NCBI GenBank assembly: GCA_037043015.1
Contig: CM073330.1
Location: forward strand, 5,295,263-5,359,262
DNA length: 64,000 nt
Source of the DNA: Bryum argenteum
Lineage: Eukaryota; Streptophyta; Bryopsida; Bryales; Bryaceae
Direction: 5' to 3'
The notes under the pieces were generated by a model. The model saw only the letters and a program-made list of their open reading frames with translations. It was not told where the DNA came from and did no database searches. This document shows, piece after piece, positions 12,101-23,176 of the stretch. Position numbers and translations under genes: made by a program. Every line of letters starts with the position of its first letter. Position 1 is the first letter of the stretch.

Positions 12101-13333
12101 CTTCACCAAGAATGCGACCATCTGTTGTGACCTGCAGAAGCCAATCCAGTTGAACATTGTTTCTGTAAGAAAACTTACCAGAAATTAAACCTACTTATTC
12201 GATATACAACGCAAAAAGGAGTTGGTAAAGATTCTCATTGGACACTTCGGAGGTCAGTAAAGCCTCTCAACACAGGTGAAGAGAGGCAATGGACATGTAA
12301 TCCTCTATTTGATGAAGAGAGTGTCTGGTCATAAATAACTTACAATTCAAGTTTATAGATTCGTCACGATCTAGAAAAGTTCCAAGCCGTGATTCCAATA
12401 CGTATAAGCGGTTCGTTAAACCCTAGATTTTCTAAACTACTCCAGCTGGTAAGGAATTTCCTGGGACACTTTGGAGGTTATCAGTTTAAGAGTAAAATCA
12501 ATGATTTCGCTAAATCCTTAACCTCAACAGCTACCGTTCTCAGTAACACGATTCAAAAGCCTTAACGCAGGTAAAGAGACATGGAAACCTCCATTCAATT
12601 AGGACTCTTAAATCACTTACAATGTGGATTCATAAATTTGCCACAATGTAGAACAGTTCCAAGCCGTGATTCCAGAATGATCAATGGCTCGTTAAACTCT
12701 AAAAACTCTAAAAAGAACTCCAATTAGTCACAGTAATAATTCAGGCGCAATACAAGATTCATGGAGCGAGGACTAGAATTATAACCTCCACTCAACTAAG
12801 ACAATGATTGATCAAAAATTACTTACAATTTGATTTCATAGATTTACCACAATATAGATTCATAGTCTCAATCAGCTTATAAAAGGTTCGTAAACCTTAA
12901 ACCCTAAAAATTACTGCAATTGCTCGCAGTAACAATTAGAACGATTCATGGAGAGAGGGGACTGACATGAAACTCTTCATTCGATTGAACAGTATCTGAT
13001 CAAAAACTATACTCAATTTGAATCAAAGATGCGCCAACAGTTAACTAGAATCTCAATTGACGGTTCCTTAAACCCTTAACCTCAGGCTCAATAGAACGAT
13101 TCATAGAGAGAGGAAAGGAAAGGAGGCATCACCACGGCCGCACCGGTGTCATCACAGCTGGTCTCAATGCCAAGAATCATCTCTTTTCCAGTCTGCAACT
13201 CTCGCCTCGATGAGCTCATCCGGCATGTAAATCCAACCATTTTCCTCGGAATCCGAGTAATTCCGTCACGAGCCATCGCTAGCGAGGGCGAGGCTCGAAC
13301 GACGAGGCGCATCATGCCCACAGGCAAAGCCAT
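6130..13333 (-). CDS. GCP1: tRNA N6-adenosine threonylcarbamoyltransferase, organellar (Qri7/OSGEPL1/GCP1 family)
   Basis: This enzyme transfers the threonylcarbamoyl group to A37 of ANN-decoding tRNAs; the eukaryotic Qri7/OSGEPL1 branch works alone in mitochondria or plastids. I assembled 14 exons, phases agreeing at every junction: 13133-13333, 12087-12131, 11928-12002, 11236-11332, 11065-11155, 10679-10728, 10419-10501, 10020-10127, 9644-9729, 9430-9505, 8828-8911, 8451-8565, 7425-7513, 6130-6258. The product is 442 aa. Residues 1-50 are basic and Ser/Arg-rich, fitting an organelle transit peptide. Then come GIETSCDDTG (about 55-64), the metal ligands HHMEAH (160-165), VSGGH (185-189), DDAIGE, a GGGP loop, SGGVASN (335-341) and CPPPRLCTDNG. 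The C-terminus keeps LDLRPRW and THPSLT, as in the Arabidopsis protein. The start is the first in-frame ATG (13333). Intron 10 has a GC donor (CAG|GCATGG at 9429-9428). Introns 1, 3 and 13 carry tandem repeats and intron 10 holds a MITE. Confidence 0.93.
6682..7230. repeat. six spaced copies of an 18-bp motif inside intron 13 of GCP1
   Basis: The motif GTTAGTATGGATAACAGT, or a one- to three-base variant, starts at about 6682, 6829, 6885, 7033, 7153 and 7213. Spacings are about 147, 56, 148, 120 and 60 bases, so it looks like a decayed tandem array with alternating long (about 120-148) and short (about 56-60) units. The unit also carries recurring pieces such as CCACTAGTATTA and CTCATATTGATAATGAAG. 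Confidence 0.75.
9085..9319. mobile_element. Stowaway-like MITE in intron 10 of GCP1
   Basis: It starts TACTCCCTCCGTCTCACTA and ends with the inverse TAGTGAGACGGAGGAGGGAGTA (the right end has three extra bases). The ends and the TA border are those of Stowaway (Tc1/mariner-derived) MITEs, whose ends read CTCCCTCCGT. It is about 235 bp, non-coding, and lies between exons 10 and 11. Confidence 0.75.
11612..11763. repeat. 38-bp minisatellite, four copies, in intron 3 of GCP1
   Basis: Four consecutive 38-bp units containing CACATTCTCTAATATCACCA and GTTTTAGGACGACAG, with one to four differences between units (152 bp in all). Just below it in the same intron (about 11380-11560) three looser copies of a segment with CAATAGAATGGCAG occur about 70 bases apart. 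Confidence 0.85.
12240..13115. repeat. about four diverged ~200-bp tandem units in intron 1 of GCP1
   Basis: Units share, in order, an element near GATTCATGGAGAGAGG, then CTCCATTCAATTAGGAC, then ATCACTTACAATTTG, then CATAGATTTGCCACAAT, then TTCCAAGCCGTGATTCC and CGTTAAACCCTAAAA. Unit centres lie near 12350, 12630, 12830 and 13030. The last unit abuts the donor of exon 1, so the intron seems to have grown by tandem duplication. Confidence 0.65.
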
Positions 13334-13399
13334 TGCTTGCTTCAATGCTACAAGACAGCCACCTCCAAAATTCTTCAATAAGAACTCATTAATCAGAGG

Positions 13400-14159
13400 T
13401 TCTTCGAAAAGGGAAAAAAATCTGAATAAAATTATTTAGAGATTGATCAGCTGCTTTGCCAATTTTCTCAAATTCTCACTATCAGCTTCACCGACAAACC
13501 CTAATTGCTTCGCAATACATGAGGCCCTCGTCTTTCGCTGAAGAATGGTAAGAGGCTCCCCTGACGTGGACTGGATTTGTGATGAGTTGGCGTCCACGTT
13601 GGATCACAACAGGTTCGACCAATAGGGCAAGTGAGATTGTTACCCCTAATGGACCAAGTGTGTTTGTGAGCTTTCAAAAATTAAAAACTGCCATTCTTTT
13701 AGCACTTTGTGCAAGTTGAGGTATGATTCAATATTTTTCACTTTTTTGAGATCTCCAATTGTAAGATTTTCAAAACAACTACGTGTATTGATACCATGTT
13801 AAAATTCAACCGTTGGATTTTTATCATTTGTAAGATCATAATGTTTAAAGGTGATGTAACATTTTGATGTTTTCTCTTGTAAATTTTGGAGGTTGCCCTT
13901 GTACAATTGGTCAACTTTTTGACTAAGGGAACTTTGGACCTCAAGTAGTGATCTGGTTATGAACTCATTTTTCAAAAAACATATGTAGTAAAAGACCAAA
14001 TTTGAACGTGCTTGAAATACTTGTGTCGAGCTTGAAAACTAAATTTTGCCTTAAAGATTCTTAACTTGAAATTTGACGTTGCAAATCCTCAAACACATAT
14101 CTTGTAGTATAGGGAGCACTTGGTAATAATATTCGGCAAAAAAATTACTTCTAACACCT
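13400..14159. other. upstream region of GCP1 and spacer with a dispersed repeat
   Basis: Bases 13400-13660 are the presumed GCP1 promoter and leader (divergent side empty); I see no clear TATA box. About 13740-13960 is a member of a dispersed repeat recognised by AACCGTTGGATTTTTATCA, TTGTAAGATCATAA and CTCTTGTAAATTTTGGAGG; see 18640-18830 for the family. Confidence 0.4.
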
Positions 14160-15235
14160 TCATCAAAGCTGCCCAAAATTGCAAAAGCCACTTTTGACAT
14201 CCTTAGTCCTCTAAGGGTGAATTAGCATGATATCTAATCTTCTATACAAATGAACTATGAGAAACCATATGCTACAATTTTTTGTGTGTGTTTGAATATC
14301 ATCTTCTTTCAAAAGCTAATAACAATACCACCTCAAAATCAAAAACTAATTTTGACAAATTCTGTTGTATTTGGATCCCAATTCAAGTTTAGTTTGTGAA
14401 GGAAAATTGGTATATCCATCCAACATGGTCTAAATTTACATTCAACATTTTAATATAACAGCTTATGTTGTAGGGTTCACAAACATGGGGTGAGCTTTTT
14501 ATCATTGCAAGCCAATTATGTGAAATCAAATATGGTTTTCATGGATTTTAATACATAAGTATGATCTTGAGATGAATTCTAGCAACTACTTAGTTGGTGA
14601 TTTTTGTTCCAAATAATTTTGGTACTAGCTTTGCAATGATGTTTTTACGCTGAAACTTGAAAAAACATATGGTTCTTGAGGAGTTGTATTACCGTTGGAT
14701 TTCAACTTCGTTTGGTGGGTTGGGTTTCAATTTTGTAGCAGGAATCTTTGATTAATCCAATATGTGAGAAAGATTTGAAAAGCATTGTGATGCAAGAGGT
14801 CTATGTTTGGACAAATTTCTTTTCTAAGCTTTGGAGCAATCTATATAATTGCAAGACTATCATTCAAGCAAAGTTTTTTTCTTTAATAACTTATATTTGG
14901 TACAAGGATGTTCATGAGATAAAGGTGAAAATCCTTCTAGTTAGAGATTTTTTTAGATTGGAATTGGTTTGTTAATAGCATTTCAACTCAAAAGCGAAAT
15001 TGATAAAATTTTGTAGTTTTTTTTTTTTTGGTATTGTACGTTAAGATCTTGCAATCTATGAAACCTCATGACTCAAAGTATGATCAACATAACTGACAAT
15101 AAGATCAACATACCATTACACAATTATACTATTAAAATCTAATTAGCTTACCTTCATTTCCATCTGGAAGACTTCTTATAATATTTTGTTTTTAAGTTAA
15201 AAATATCCAAGATATTTAGAGTTTCAAATTCCAAA
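14160..15235 (+). mobile_element. heavily degraded copy of the TTAA-family element
   Basis: Blocks line up in order with the intact copies: TTCAAGTTTAGTTTGTG (14380s), ATCATTGCAAGCCAATTATG (14500s), TTTGCAATGATGTTTTTA (14630), CCGTTGGATTTCAACTT (14690s) and the end block near TTTTTAAGTTAAAAATA (15190-15210). Its outer ends are worn away, so limits are approximate. Confidence 0.5.
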
Positions 15236-15393
15236 AAGAGGATCCCTAGAGTAGAAACACGAGTTCAACTCAAATTTCTCAAGAAACAACTTAAGTGTTC
15301 CAATTGAAAATAAAAACCAAAAATTGCCCTCCAACCCAAAGTAAATCTAGTCAAGCGGCCTTGGTGTTACCTCACTCCCCTTTGGAAAACCTT

Positions 15394-15669
15394 TAACCTC
15401 AAATCTGTTAAAATGACACTATGCCATGTGCCATTTTGTCACACCAAAACTTGCATTCGCATATCTACACAAAGTTGTATTCTCCAACATCACCGTTTCT
15501 ATAAAATCACTCATATTTATATAATATCATTCATATGTTGTAATATCACATTCGAATTTCGTAATTTCACCTTCAAATTTTGTAATTTCACATAGTTTCT
15601 CAAATGTCATTCATAAAGTTGAGGACTACATTGTAGTGGAATAACGCCATTTTAACAAAATTGGGGTTA
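15394..15669. mobile_element. 276-bp MITE with TAACCYCAA... inverted ends
   Basis: The left end reads TAACCTCAAATCTGTTAAAA and the inverse of the right end TAACCCCAATTTTGTTAAAA, both followed by ATGRC. Inside are repeated pieces of the type GTAATTTCACATTCAAATTT. Related left ends occur near 49296, 25945 and, in shorter form, at 11816-11870. The target site looks like TTAA/TTAT or TTA; the superfamily is not certain. Confidence 0.6.
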
Positions 15670-17679
15670 TTTTCTTGTGGCAAATAGTTACTTTAAAAAG
15701 GAAAACATTGGTTTGTAATCTGATGCTTCTCTCTCAAACTCTAAATTTCCTTGTGAATTTTCAGAGCTTGAAACCTCAAAAGTCTGATTTTCTACCGCTA
15801 TGCACTCCCGGGAATGTGAAGCAAATTTTCTGACTATTTTTAGACTTTCAACCATAAGATCTTATAGGGAAATCCTATTTTTAGTCATTGGATAAAAAAT
15901 TGACCGTTGTATGTTTATCATCTGCAAGATCGTAACATCCAAAGTTTGTGCAAAAGTTTTTGGGTTAAGATCAATATTTGAGGGAGGTCCAAAGCTTCTC
16001 TAGACAATTGTAGCTTATGACCTAATCTACATTTTCCCCATGGCACACGTTTAGTTTAATAAAAACTCACTTTCATTCTTATGTGGCTCATATCCCTCTC
16101 TCGACAAAACTAGCTCGTGCCCCTATACGATTAAATTCTCGTTAGTTCGGAATGTTTATCGCATGTTATATGTGGCTTGTGGGTTCTCCGGGCAAAGGCG
16201 CAAGTACAAGAGGCTGAGACTTGGATGCGAAGATCTCCATGACGGGATACTTGAATCAATGCATGTGATCGGAAAAAAATAATTTAAAAAAATACGACCC
16301 CCTCCCCAAGACATACAATCCCCTTCTTGTGGGTGTCCTTTGCTTTGCTTTACTTTTTAGTCATCCACTTTGGACCACAACAACAGATGTGAGGTCCAAC
16401 ACGCTACAACATCTTCAAAGCCGGGTAGATTCCGTAGACGTCAAAGTTGTAGGCGGGGTCAATTCAATTACATGTGGAGCTTGTCGCGCCATCCCATGCC
16501 ACATGGGTCCATTTTAAGTCCCCCTTTCAGCTCGGCATGGTCAATTGTAGGCACCAAACGATTGTCAAAAAATCTTTCAAGAGCTTCGTTCCGTATTCGG
16601 ACACGTTTTGTATGTAGTGGGGCATAGTATGTTTTCTTCTACGAATAACGCGTGGAGTGTTGGAGTAGACTTCGAGGAAATATGTCACACGAATTGAGAG
16701 TCGAGGAAAACAATAGCGGTTCAAATGGATGCATAATGAGAAAATTAAAACCTAGAATTTGAGGATGTTTTGTACGAGGAGTCACGTCGTTCATGGGGCA
16801 TGGAGTGGGAAAATGTTTTTGTGATTGGTTCATTCTTTTGGAATTTGAGAAGTGAGGGGTTCTTGGACCTTGTTGTATTGGTACCCTAAAGTTCTCTGAG
16901 GGAGGGGGAGGGGAGCAACATGTTGGTTCTTTTTAGAGGTAGTAGTGGCTAGATTGGAATTAGCAGTCTTTATCCCAAGCGGGGGTTAGTAATTCCATCA
17001 TTGGAGTTATGACTTCTGAACATAAACATTCAAAAATAGGTCAAATGAACGCTCCATTCACGGTGATCTTAAACTAGGTTGGTGTAAGGTTTGGAATGAC
17101 GTTAAACTAATGGATGATAGGGATATGGTACCCATAAGGCTTCTCCTCCTTTGAGGTTGCATTGTTCGATTTCTTGCTTTGAATTTCTTATGGTCAATAT
17201 GCCTACAACTAAACACCTACCCAAAAGCAAGCTCTAATCATGTGTATAAAACCAAGCACATTACCACTAGAAGTATCTAGAGCTCATGTTATGTTTGTCT
17301 CTTATACAAAAGTTGGGTGGCCATATGTAAAGGGATAGTTCTTGTCAACATGTGGGTAGGCATGTGATGAGGAATGGGGAGGAAAGTGCACAATTTCATG
17401 CCCCACCTATGCCCCATTACAACGACTAATTTGTCCACCGCTTTGGAAATTTCAAATTAATAGAGAACGATTTAGAAAATTTTGATTTTACTCTATTTGT
17501 TAATAGAAGGAGAATAGTTCATACTTATTTTTTGTAGAGACTGAACTATGAGAACCCCTTAACACCTAAAGGTGAGTGAGGTCCAAATCGGGTCAATCTA
17601 ACTTTGGGCAACCTATGAATTACTATTTTTATAGATTGCATGAGGTTGGAACCTTTTTGCAGGTTGTAGAGTTTTTTCA
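15670..17679. other. gene-free spacer
   Basis: No supported gene. Bases 15840-15990 hold a member of the dispersed repeat described at 18640. A richer GC patch at 16330-16630 is open on both strands but matches no family I know. Bases 16900-17660 are plain AT-rich sequence. Confidence 0.35.
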
Positions 17680-17788
17680 TACTCCCTCTATCCCATTATT
17701 ATAATTGTCCAGTAGGTTCTCCAAAATCTATCTCAAGAGGTAGATTTGAGAGAACCTATTGGACAATTATAATGGGACACACAGAGTA
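17680..17788. mobile_element. short Stowaway-like MITE, TA-bordered
   Basis: About 105 bp of near-palindrome: TACTCCCTCTATCCCATTAT on the left, and on the right the inverse of TACTCTGTGTGTCCCATTAT. The inner arm includes ATAATTGTCCAGTAGGTTCT on one side and its inverse with one change on the other. The TA at both ends is the expected Tc1/mariner target. A half copy lies at 50992-51061. Confidence 0.75.
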
Positions 17789-18119
17789 CCTTTCTTAAAA
17801 AGTCATCTCATGCTTAAAAAAAACCTTATACTTCAGGAGATATACGCAGTTAAAGTTCAAAAACACTATCCAAAATCTGCCCAAACTGCAGTATATGCTC
17901 ATTTATTCTCAAAATCTGCCCAAACTCGATTGAAACGCAGAAACTTCCCAAAAATTGGGAAGTAAACATTCGTCAAAAAAACGACAAAGATAGGTTTAGA
18001 GTTCCTTCGTCTCAAAGTTGTCTATTTTTGGTATCTCGACCCTAAAGCGATTCCCGTCCCAAGCGTTGATTCTCTTTGATGTCAACCGGAATACCACAAG
18101 CTTCTCAAAAAATCGAGCG

Positions 18120-18527
18120 ATGCTAGCAACGCAACAGAAACGAGGTCAGCCAACAAAGTTCATTGATGGAAATGAGGACTCGCCCCAACTACCCAACAAA
18201 ATAATCTTTTTGACGAGTGAAAAAACGAGGCCAAGAAAAAAAAAGGGTCGGCCAATAATGCGGGTTTGTATTGAAGGCTTTTTACAGTACATGATGATAG
18301 TGTCATGGTTGTCGAGTGCCTGCCCCAATGGGTCGGTGGCTTTTGTACACTCCCTAACTTCTTATGTCCTTTGTTTCAACATCATCATCATCAATATGTC
18401 ACCGCCATGTCTTTATATTTTTACTTTTTTTGGAAAAGAAAAAGTAGTATCACATGTAATGCTTGAGATTTGGATTAAAAATAATAATGAATCATGTGGA
18501 AATGTCTCTAGCTTTTTGCCAACATAG
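18120..18527 (+). CDS. hypothetical ORF, 135 residues, weak
   Basis: An ATG at 18120 opens a frame to TAG at 18525. The first 40 residues are hydrophilic and contain KRGQPTKFIDGNED and the AT-hook-like RPRKKKGRP; the rest is hydrophobic and low in complexity. No introns, promoter or family match are evident, and the surroundings are repeats. It may be a decayed transposon gene or chance; I include it because it is one of the longest open frames outside the recognised genes. Confidence 0.15.
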   Translation: MLATQQKRGQPTKFIDGNEDSPQLPNKIIFLTSEKTRPRKKKGRPIMRVCIEGFLQYMMIVSWLSSACPNGSVAFVHSLTSYVLCFNIIIINMSPPCLYIFTFFGKEKVVSHVMLEIWIKNNNESCGNVSSFLPT

Positions 18528-18639
18528 ATTTGAATGAACTCCAATAAAAGTCACATTTTTTTGACTTTGGTGGGATAAAAGTTAACCCATAAAGATCCTT
18601 GATTTGTTCACTTCGGACAAGAAGAAAACTTAATCTAAG

Positions 18640-18830
18640 TATCGAATAGAAGATCCAACCTAGGATTTTAAGGTTGTTAAACTTTTCAACTAGCATGTGA
18701 AATTTGAACCGTCGATTCTTTTTCGTTTGTGAGATTATAAGGGTCAAAGTTGGCTGAGTTTTTCCCTTGTAGGAACCCCAGAAAGCCATTTTGGGCTTTC
18801 TTGGATCTTTAGGGGTTATTATTGAAAGTT
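18640..18830. repeat. member of a dispersed repeat family
   Basis: Recognised by GAACCGTCGATTCTTTTTCG, TTTGTGAGATTATAA, CAAAGTTGG and TTCCCTTGTAGGAACCC, ending CTTTAGGGGTTA. Other members, all diverged, are at about 9830-9965, 13740-13960, 15840-15990, 20230-20430 and 49020-49130. Each is 130-220 bp. No inverted ends are clear; some finish near GGGGTTA, which may link them to the TTAA family. Confidence 0.5.
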
Positions 18831-19092
18831 TTATAGTTTTGCAAATTTGAACCTTATGGTGGGGCCTAGGGTTCCATACATATTTAGGCATTTCATTATT
18901 GTCATCGGCTTCATCAATACTTGTAAAATGTAGGAATCAAGAGCATCAATTTGGACTCGTGATGTTAAGATGCGTTCATAACCGCGAAGATATTTCCCAC
19001 TTGATATGGTGAAATGACACAATTTAAGTTGATGTTGGTTTCATTTGGGACCTCGGGGTCTTGCTATATGGTTCATATGACATGTTCACTCA

Positions 19093-20036
19093 TTACTGCT
19101 AAAGGTGCTAAATGTAGAAAAACAACATTGTGAATGGAAGGCAACAACTTTGAAGAGTCATAAATTCTTCATATGAGGTCCCAAATCAAGCCTAGTTTGT
19201 GTGGTAAGAATTGCAGACCCATAGAATAAAGTATAAACTGATGGCATGCATTTTAGAGAATACAACTCTTGTTTTTGAGTTTCCAAGCATGAGGCATGTT
19301 TTAGCATTGGAAGCCAAATCATGTGAAATCAAAATTCGTTTTATATGAATTATTTTTCATGATTATGATCTTAAGGTGATTTGTTTCATCTTCTTAGTTG
19401 GAAGATTTTTGATCCAAAAAAGTTTGCTACCGGATTTGCAATGATGTTTCTACAATGAGAAAAGTGAAAAATGGATGATATTTGAGGAGCTTTATCTCCT
19501 TCATCCATTGTTGAATTTCAAATTTATTTTCTGAGATGACTTCCAATTAGAGTCCTGGTTTAGTGGTAGAAACCTTGACAAGCTCGAAGATGTTTTGAAG
19601 ATAAGGAAGAATTTGGGTGCAATGGGTTTATTTTTGGGTTAAAATTATTTTGTAAAATCTTTGGTAGTTTTCACCATTGCAAGGTTATTATTATATTTCA
19701 ATTTTTTTGTGATGATTTTTTTTGTGCAAAGGTGCTATTGAGATGAAGGTGAACAATTTTGTAATCGTTGATTTTTTGATTGGAGTTGGTTTTTTGGTAG
19801 AACTTCCATTCTAAAGTGAAAATGAGGAAATCTTGTGCTTTTTTTGAGTATTAGTACATGATGATCTCCCAATCTATGAGGCATCATGACTCAAATTTGG
19901 GTACAATCGACCTACAACAAGTCTATTACAATTTTCTACGCTTGAAATCTTTATTATTATCTTCATTTTCATCTATAACTCTATATTTGAAAATGTATTT
20001 TTTGGCTAAAAGTAGGTCGGGACATTAAGAGGTTAA
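19093..20036 (+). mobile_element. degraded copy of the TTAA-family element
   Basis: About 944 bp that aligns along its length with the intact copies at 28218 and 30871: shared blocks include AACTTTGAAGAGTCATAA, CAAATCAAGCCTAGTTTGTG, TTTGCAATGATGTTTCTACA and the right end GGCTAAAAGTAGGTCGGGAC followed by TTAA (20033-20036). The left end is worn (TTACTGCTAAAGG). Its subterminal hairpin at 19112-19126 is inverted relative to the intact copies. Confidence 0.75.
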
Positions 20037-21700
20037 ACTTATACCCCGAAAGGAGGGTGAAGCCCAGGTCGTTTGACTTCGGTCAGCTCCTAGTTACTAC
20101 ATATAAATCATGTAAAGTCGAGATTTTTTGAGAATCGTATTTAACCCCTATACTTTTAAGACACTATTTGCATGCTTTCCCCTCAAACTGCCCTCTCTCA
20201 ATGCAAAATGCAAATTTTTGAGAACCGACAAATTTTGAAGGATCTAGCACCTAAATAGAACATGTTATGTATACAAAATTTTAGATTCAAATTCCTCAGA
20301 CACCATTGTGAGATTATAACGTTTAAAGTTGTAACAAAAGTTTGTTTCCATGTCGTCAAATGGCGGAGTAATGTTTTGACGGCCAAAAAAACATTAACTT
20401 GTAAAAGTTTTGGTTCCAGGTTTTTCAAACCATTGTTCAATAGTGAGTGAGGAACGTGCCCTCATTAAACGGCCTATAGAACCTATAGAATTGCTTGATT
20501 ATTCACATGGAGGTATACTCAAATTCAAATACAAAGGCCCATCTTCAACAATTAAAAAAGGCATGCAATTTTTATAATTTATTTTTTAGACTGTTAATCC
20601 AAACGGTAACATCATGCCTTGTTACCTTCTCTACATGTACAAGAAACAAAACTTGAAAACAAGTCAAATCCCAATTTTTGGTTGATTTTTGAAATTTCTG
20701 CATTTCAATCAGATCTTAATATCAATGGAGTAATCGAGACCATCCAAACCATATTCAATGAGTAACCAAAACCATAAAAAAAAAATCAACCATTTTCAAC
20801 AAATCATGATGTTCTTTCTCCTCACAGTAGAATTTAGTACAACAAGACATTCTTGACAAAAAACACTAATTGATAGCTTGGTGGAAACTCCACACTCGAT
20901 TGGTTGTTGGTACTTCCACGCTACTTTACTGAAAGATCCAGACACTGGGGCCAACCAATTCTCAAAAGGAAGTATGTATGGCTACCGGTTTTTGGGAAAT
21001 GAATTAATATTATTTCATTTGTGAGGATCTGGCGGATTCCGGAAGATGTAGCTTGGCCACCAATCCTGTGAAGCTTCCAGATCTCCAGTCTTTCAGACAA
21101 AGATCAAAGAGGAATACCTACTAACAGTTCTCGGTCACTTTAAGTTAATTCCTATTCAAAACTGTTCATTGTGTGGACTTATTCTCATGTCATTGGAATC
21201 AACAAAAGCGGCAATTTCTACACAAAAATATCCCATTTTTTTCTCTCACTTCTAATTTCCTTTCTTGCGATGAGTAAATTTTGCCGAGCAAGTGGCAAGT
21301 GTGTAGTGAAGTTAGCCATGTCAGCAATTTGAGTGTGTGCAAGTAAAGTAAGTAGGAAGTTGAGTTTTGTTGAGTCATGAGTGGTGAGTTCATTGAAAAT
21401 CAACCTTCATCCCTGTCATATACCTTCCGTGAAGTTCACTCTAGTAAGCCATTTTTGATATTATGCTCAAATTTCTTTGGGTTTTATATCTTAATATTGT
21501 ACACATTAGTGGAAGAGCTCAAATTTGCATTGAGCGAGGGGAAATTTTACAATTATGTTGTGTTGGTTTTATACACTCTGGCTCATCAACAAGAGGCACT
21601 AGGGTAGAAGCACCTGTAATTATCCGGACACACCTCTCCAATCTGACAACCTCTTTCTTGAATTTTCTCACTTGTGTTTTATATTACATGTGCATGTACC

Positions 21701-21734
<34 letters not shown>

Positions 21735-22960
21735 TGTTCGATTAGAGGTAAGGTTTGCAAGATGCACTAAGCTTTTCTAATGATTTAATCTGCATTTAAT
21801 GTGCACCTTAAAAATATCACAAAAATATGAAAATTTTGTCTTTTATTATTAGTTGAGTACTGAAAATAGTAAATCACATGTGTGTCATCACTCCAAATAT
21901 CATGGTGAACGACTTTAACTGTTCCATAACAGGTGTTCTTACTTTATTTTGGTTGCCTCTACTTTGTATACCTTTCAAGAGCATGAAGTTGACAGAGGCA
22001 TGGTAGTCTCATTTCATACAATTTTTTTTTGATTGAAAAGACATACTTATTGTTGAGATAAGACACCGACCTAGGAACTCCTTGGTACATCCTTTTCACT
22101 AGAGTTCATCTACAGTTAAAATAAGATTAGGAACTTACACTTTCGTTCTCACATTTCACCTAGAATACATCCGGAGTTTATCCATAGTTAAACCTAGAGA
22201 CGGATAATACCTATGTAAATTTCAACCAAGCAAGTTAGTCTGTTGAGTTAAACAATATTTACACAAGTAGAATCAACTCTTGGTTGTCCTACCTCCTGGA
22301 TGGACCATGGGTGATGAGAAGACACTTCCCTCTTGCAAATTTTGTCTTCATTTTTCTCTCTCCTCTCAACACTTGTCAAAATAATTCCACACTTATCATT
22401 GAAGAATCATAAACCATCAGATAAGCATGATTAGCACAATTCATGCTTCCGGACACCACAGATGTCAGTAACGGAAGAAGCAATTCTCTCTGAACCTTCC
22501 TGTCGATCTTACCCGCATTCCTTCCGGGACACAAATTAGCAGATTGAGCGCTCGTTTTGATCCGCTCGAGCACCACGCGGGCCACCAAGATCTTTCGCGA
22601 CTCCGTGTGGGCCACCGCCATGGCCATGCAAAGCTAGCTCTGAATCACGTACAACCCTTAACTCACTTTCAAGGGCGGCAATCAATGGTCCCATGCGCGC
22701 CTTCTCATTACTGTACATTAATAATACAAAACACTCTCGCCCTCCCTGGCTCCCTCCCCTCCTTGATCATGTCCCAAGACAGATTTTTTGCACCTGCAGG
22801 TACTACATACCCTCCTTTTTCACGATCATGGGCACGTGTACTCGTCTGAACCGGCCAGTCCTCTGTAGCCGTCCAGCCAGTGAGAGTGTCGCTCTCCAGA
22901 CTTGGGGGGCCCTTGCTCACCTGGCAAGCTTCCACTGGACTGTCCTTCCGTTAGCCACCT
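20037..22960. other. gene-free spacer and upstream region of the HMA gene
   Basis: No supported gene. A (TA)n microsatellite lies at 21703-21731. Bases 22480-22960 become GC-rich and are presumably the promoter region of the HMA gene; a TATA-like TGTATATACTG sits at about 22974-22984, some 195 bases before its ATG. Confidence 0.4.
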
Positions 22961-23176
22961 TTAGCGCATTCATGTATATACTGTTCTCACACGGAACTAG
23001 ACATCATCATTATTCCAGCTTCGATCGAGCTCTCAGGTCCTCACTGGGCTTCCTGCCCTTCTACGACATATATCGATCAGTTCTTGCTCGTGTTCGTTTA
23101 ACTTACAGCAATCAGAGCTTGAATCACCGGTTAAGTTTCGCGATAGCAACAATCGTTGCTAGTTTGAGGTGAAGCG

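Noticed and set aside
13088-13378. GCP1 start upstream of 13333
   Set aside because: The longer frame begins at a TTG; no in-frame ATG lies between it and the upstream stop.
22544-23172. plus-strand frames of 101 and 159 residues before the HMA gene
   Set aside because: Low-complexity Ser/Pro frames in a GC-rich promoter region, no family match, and they overlap each other in different frames.
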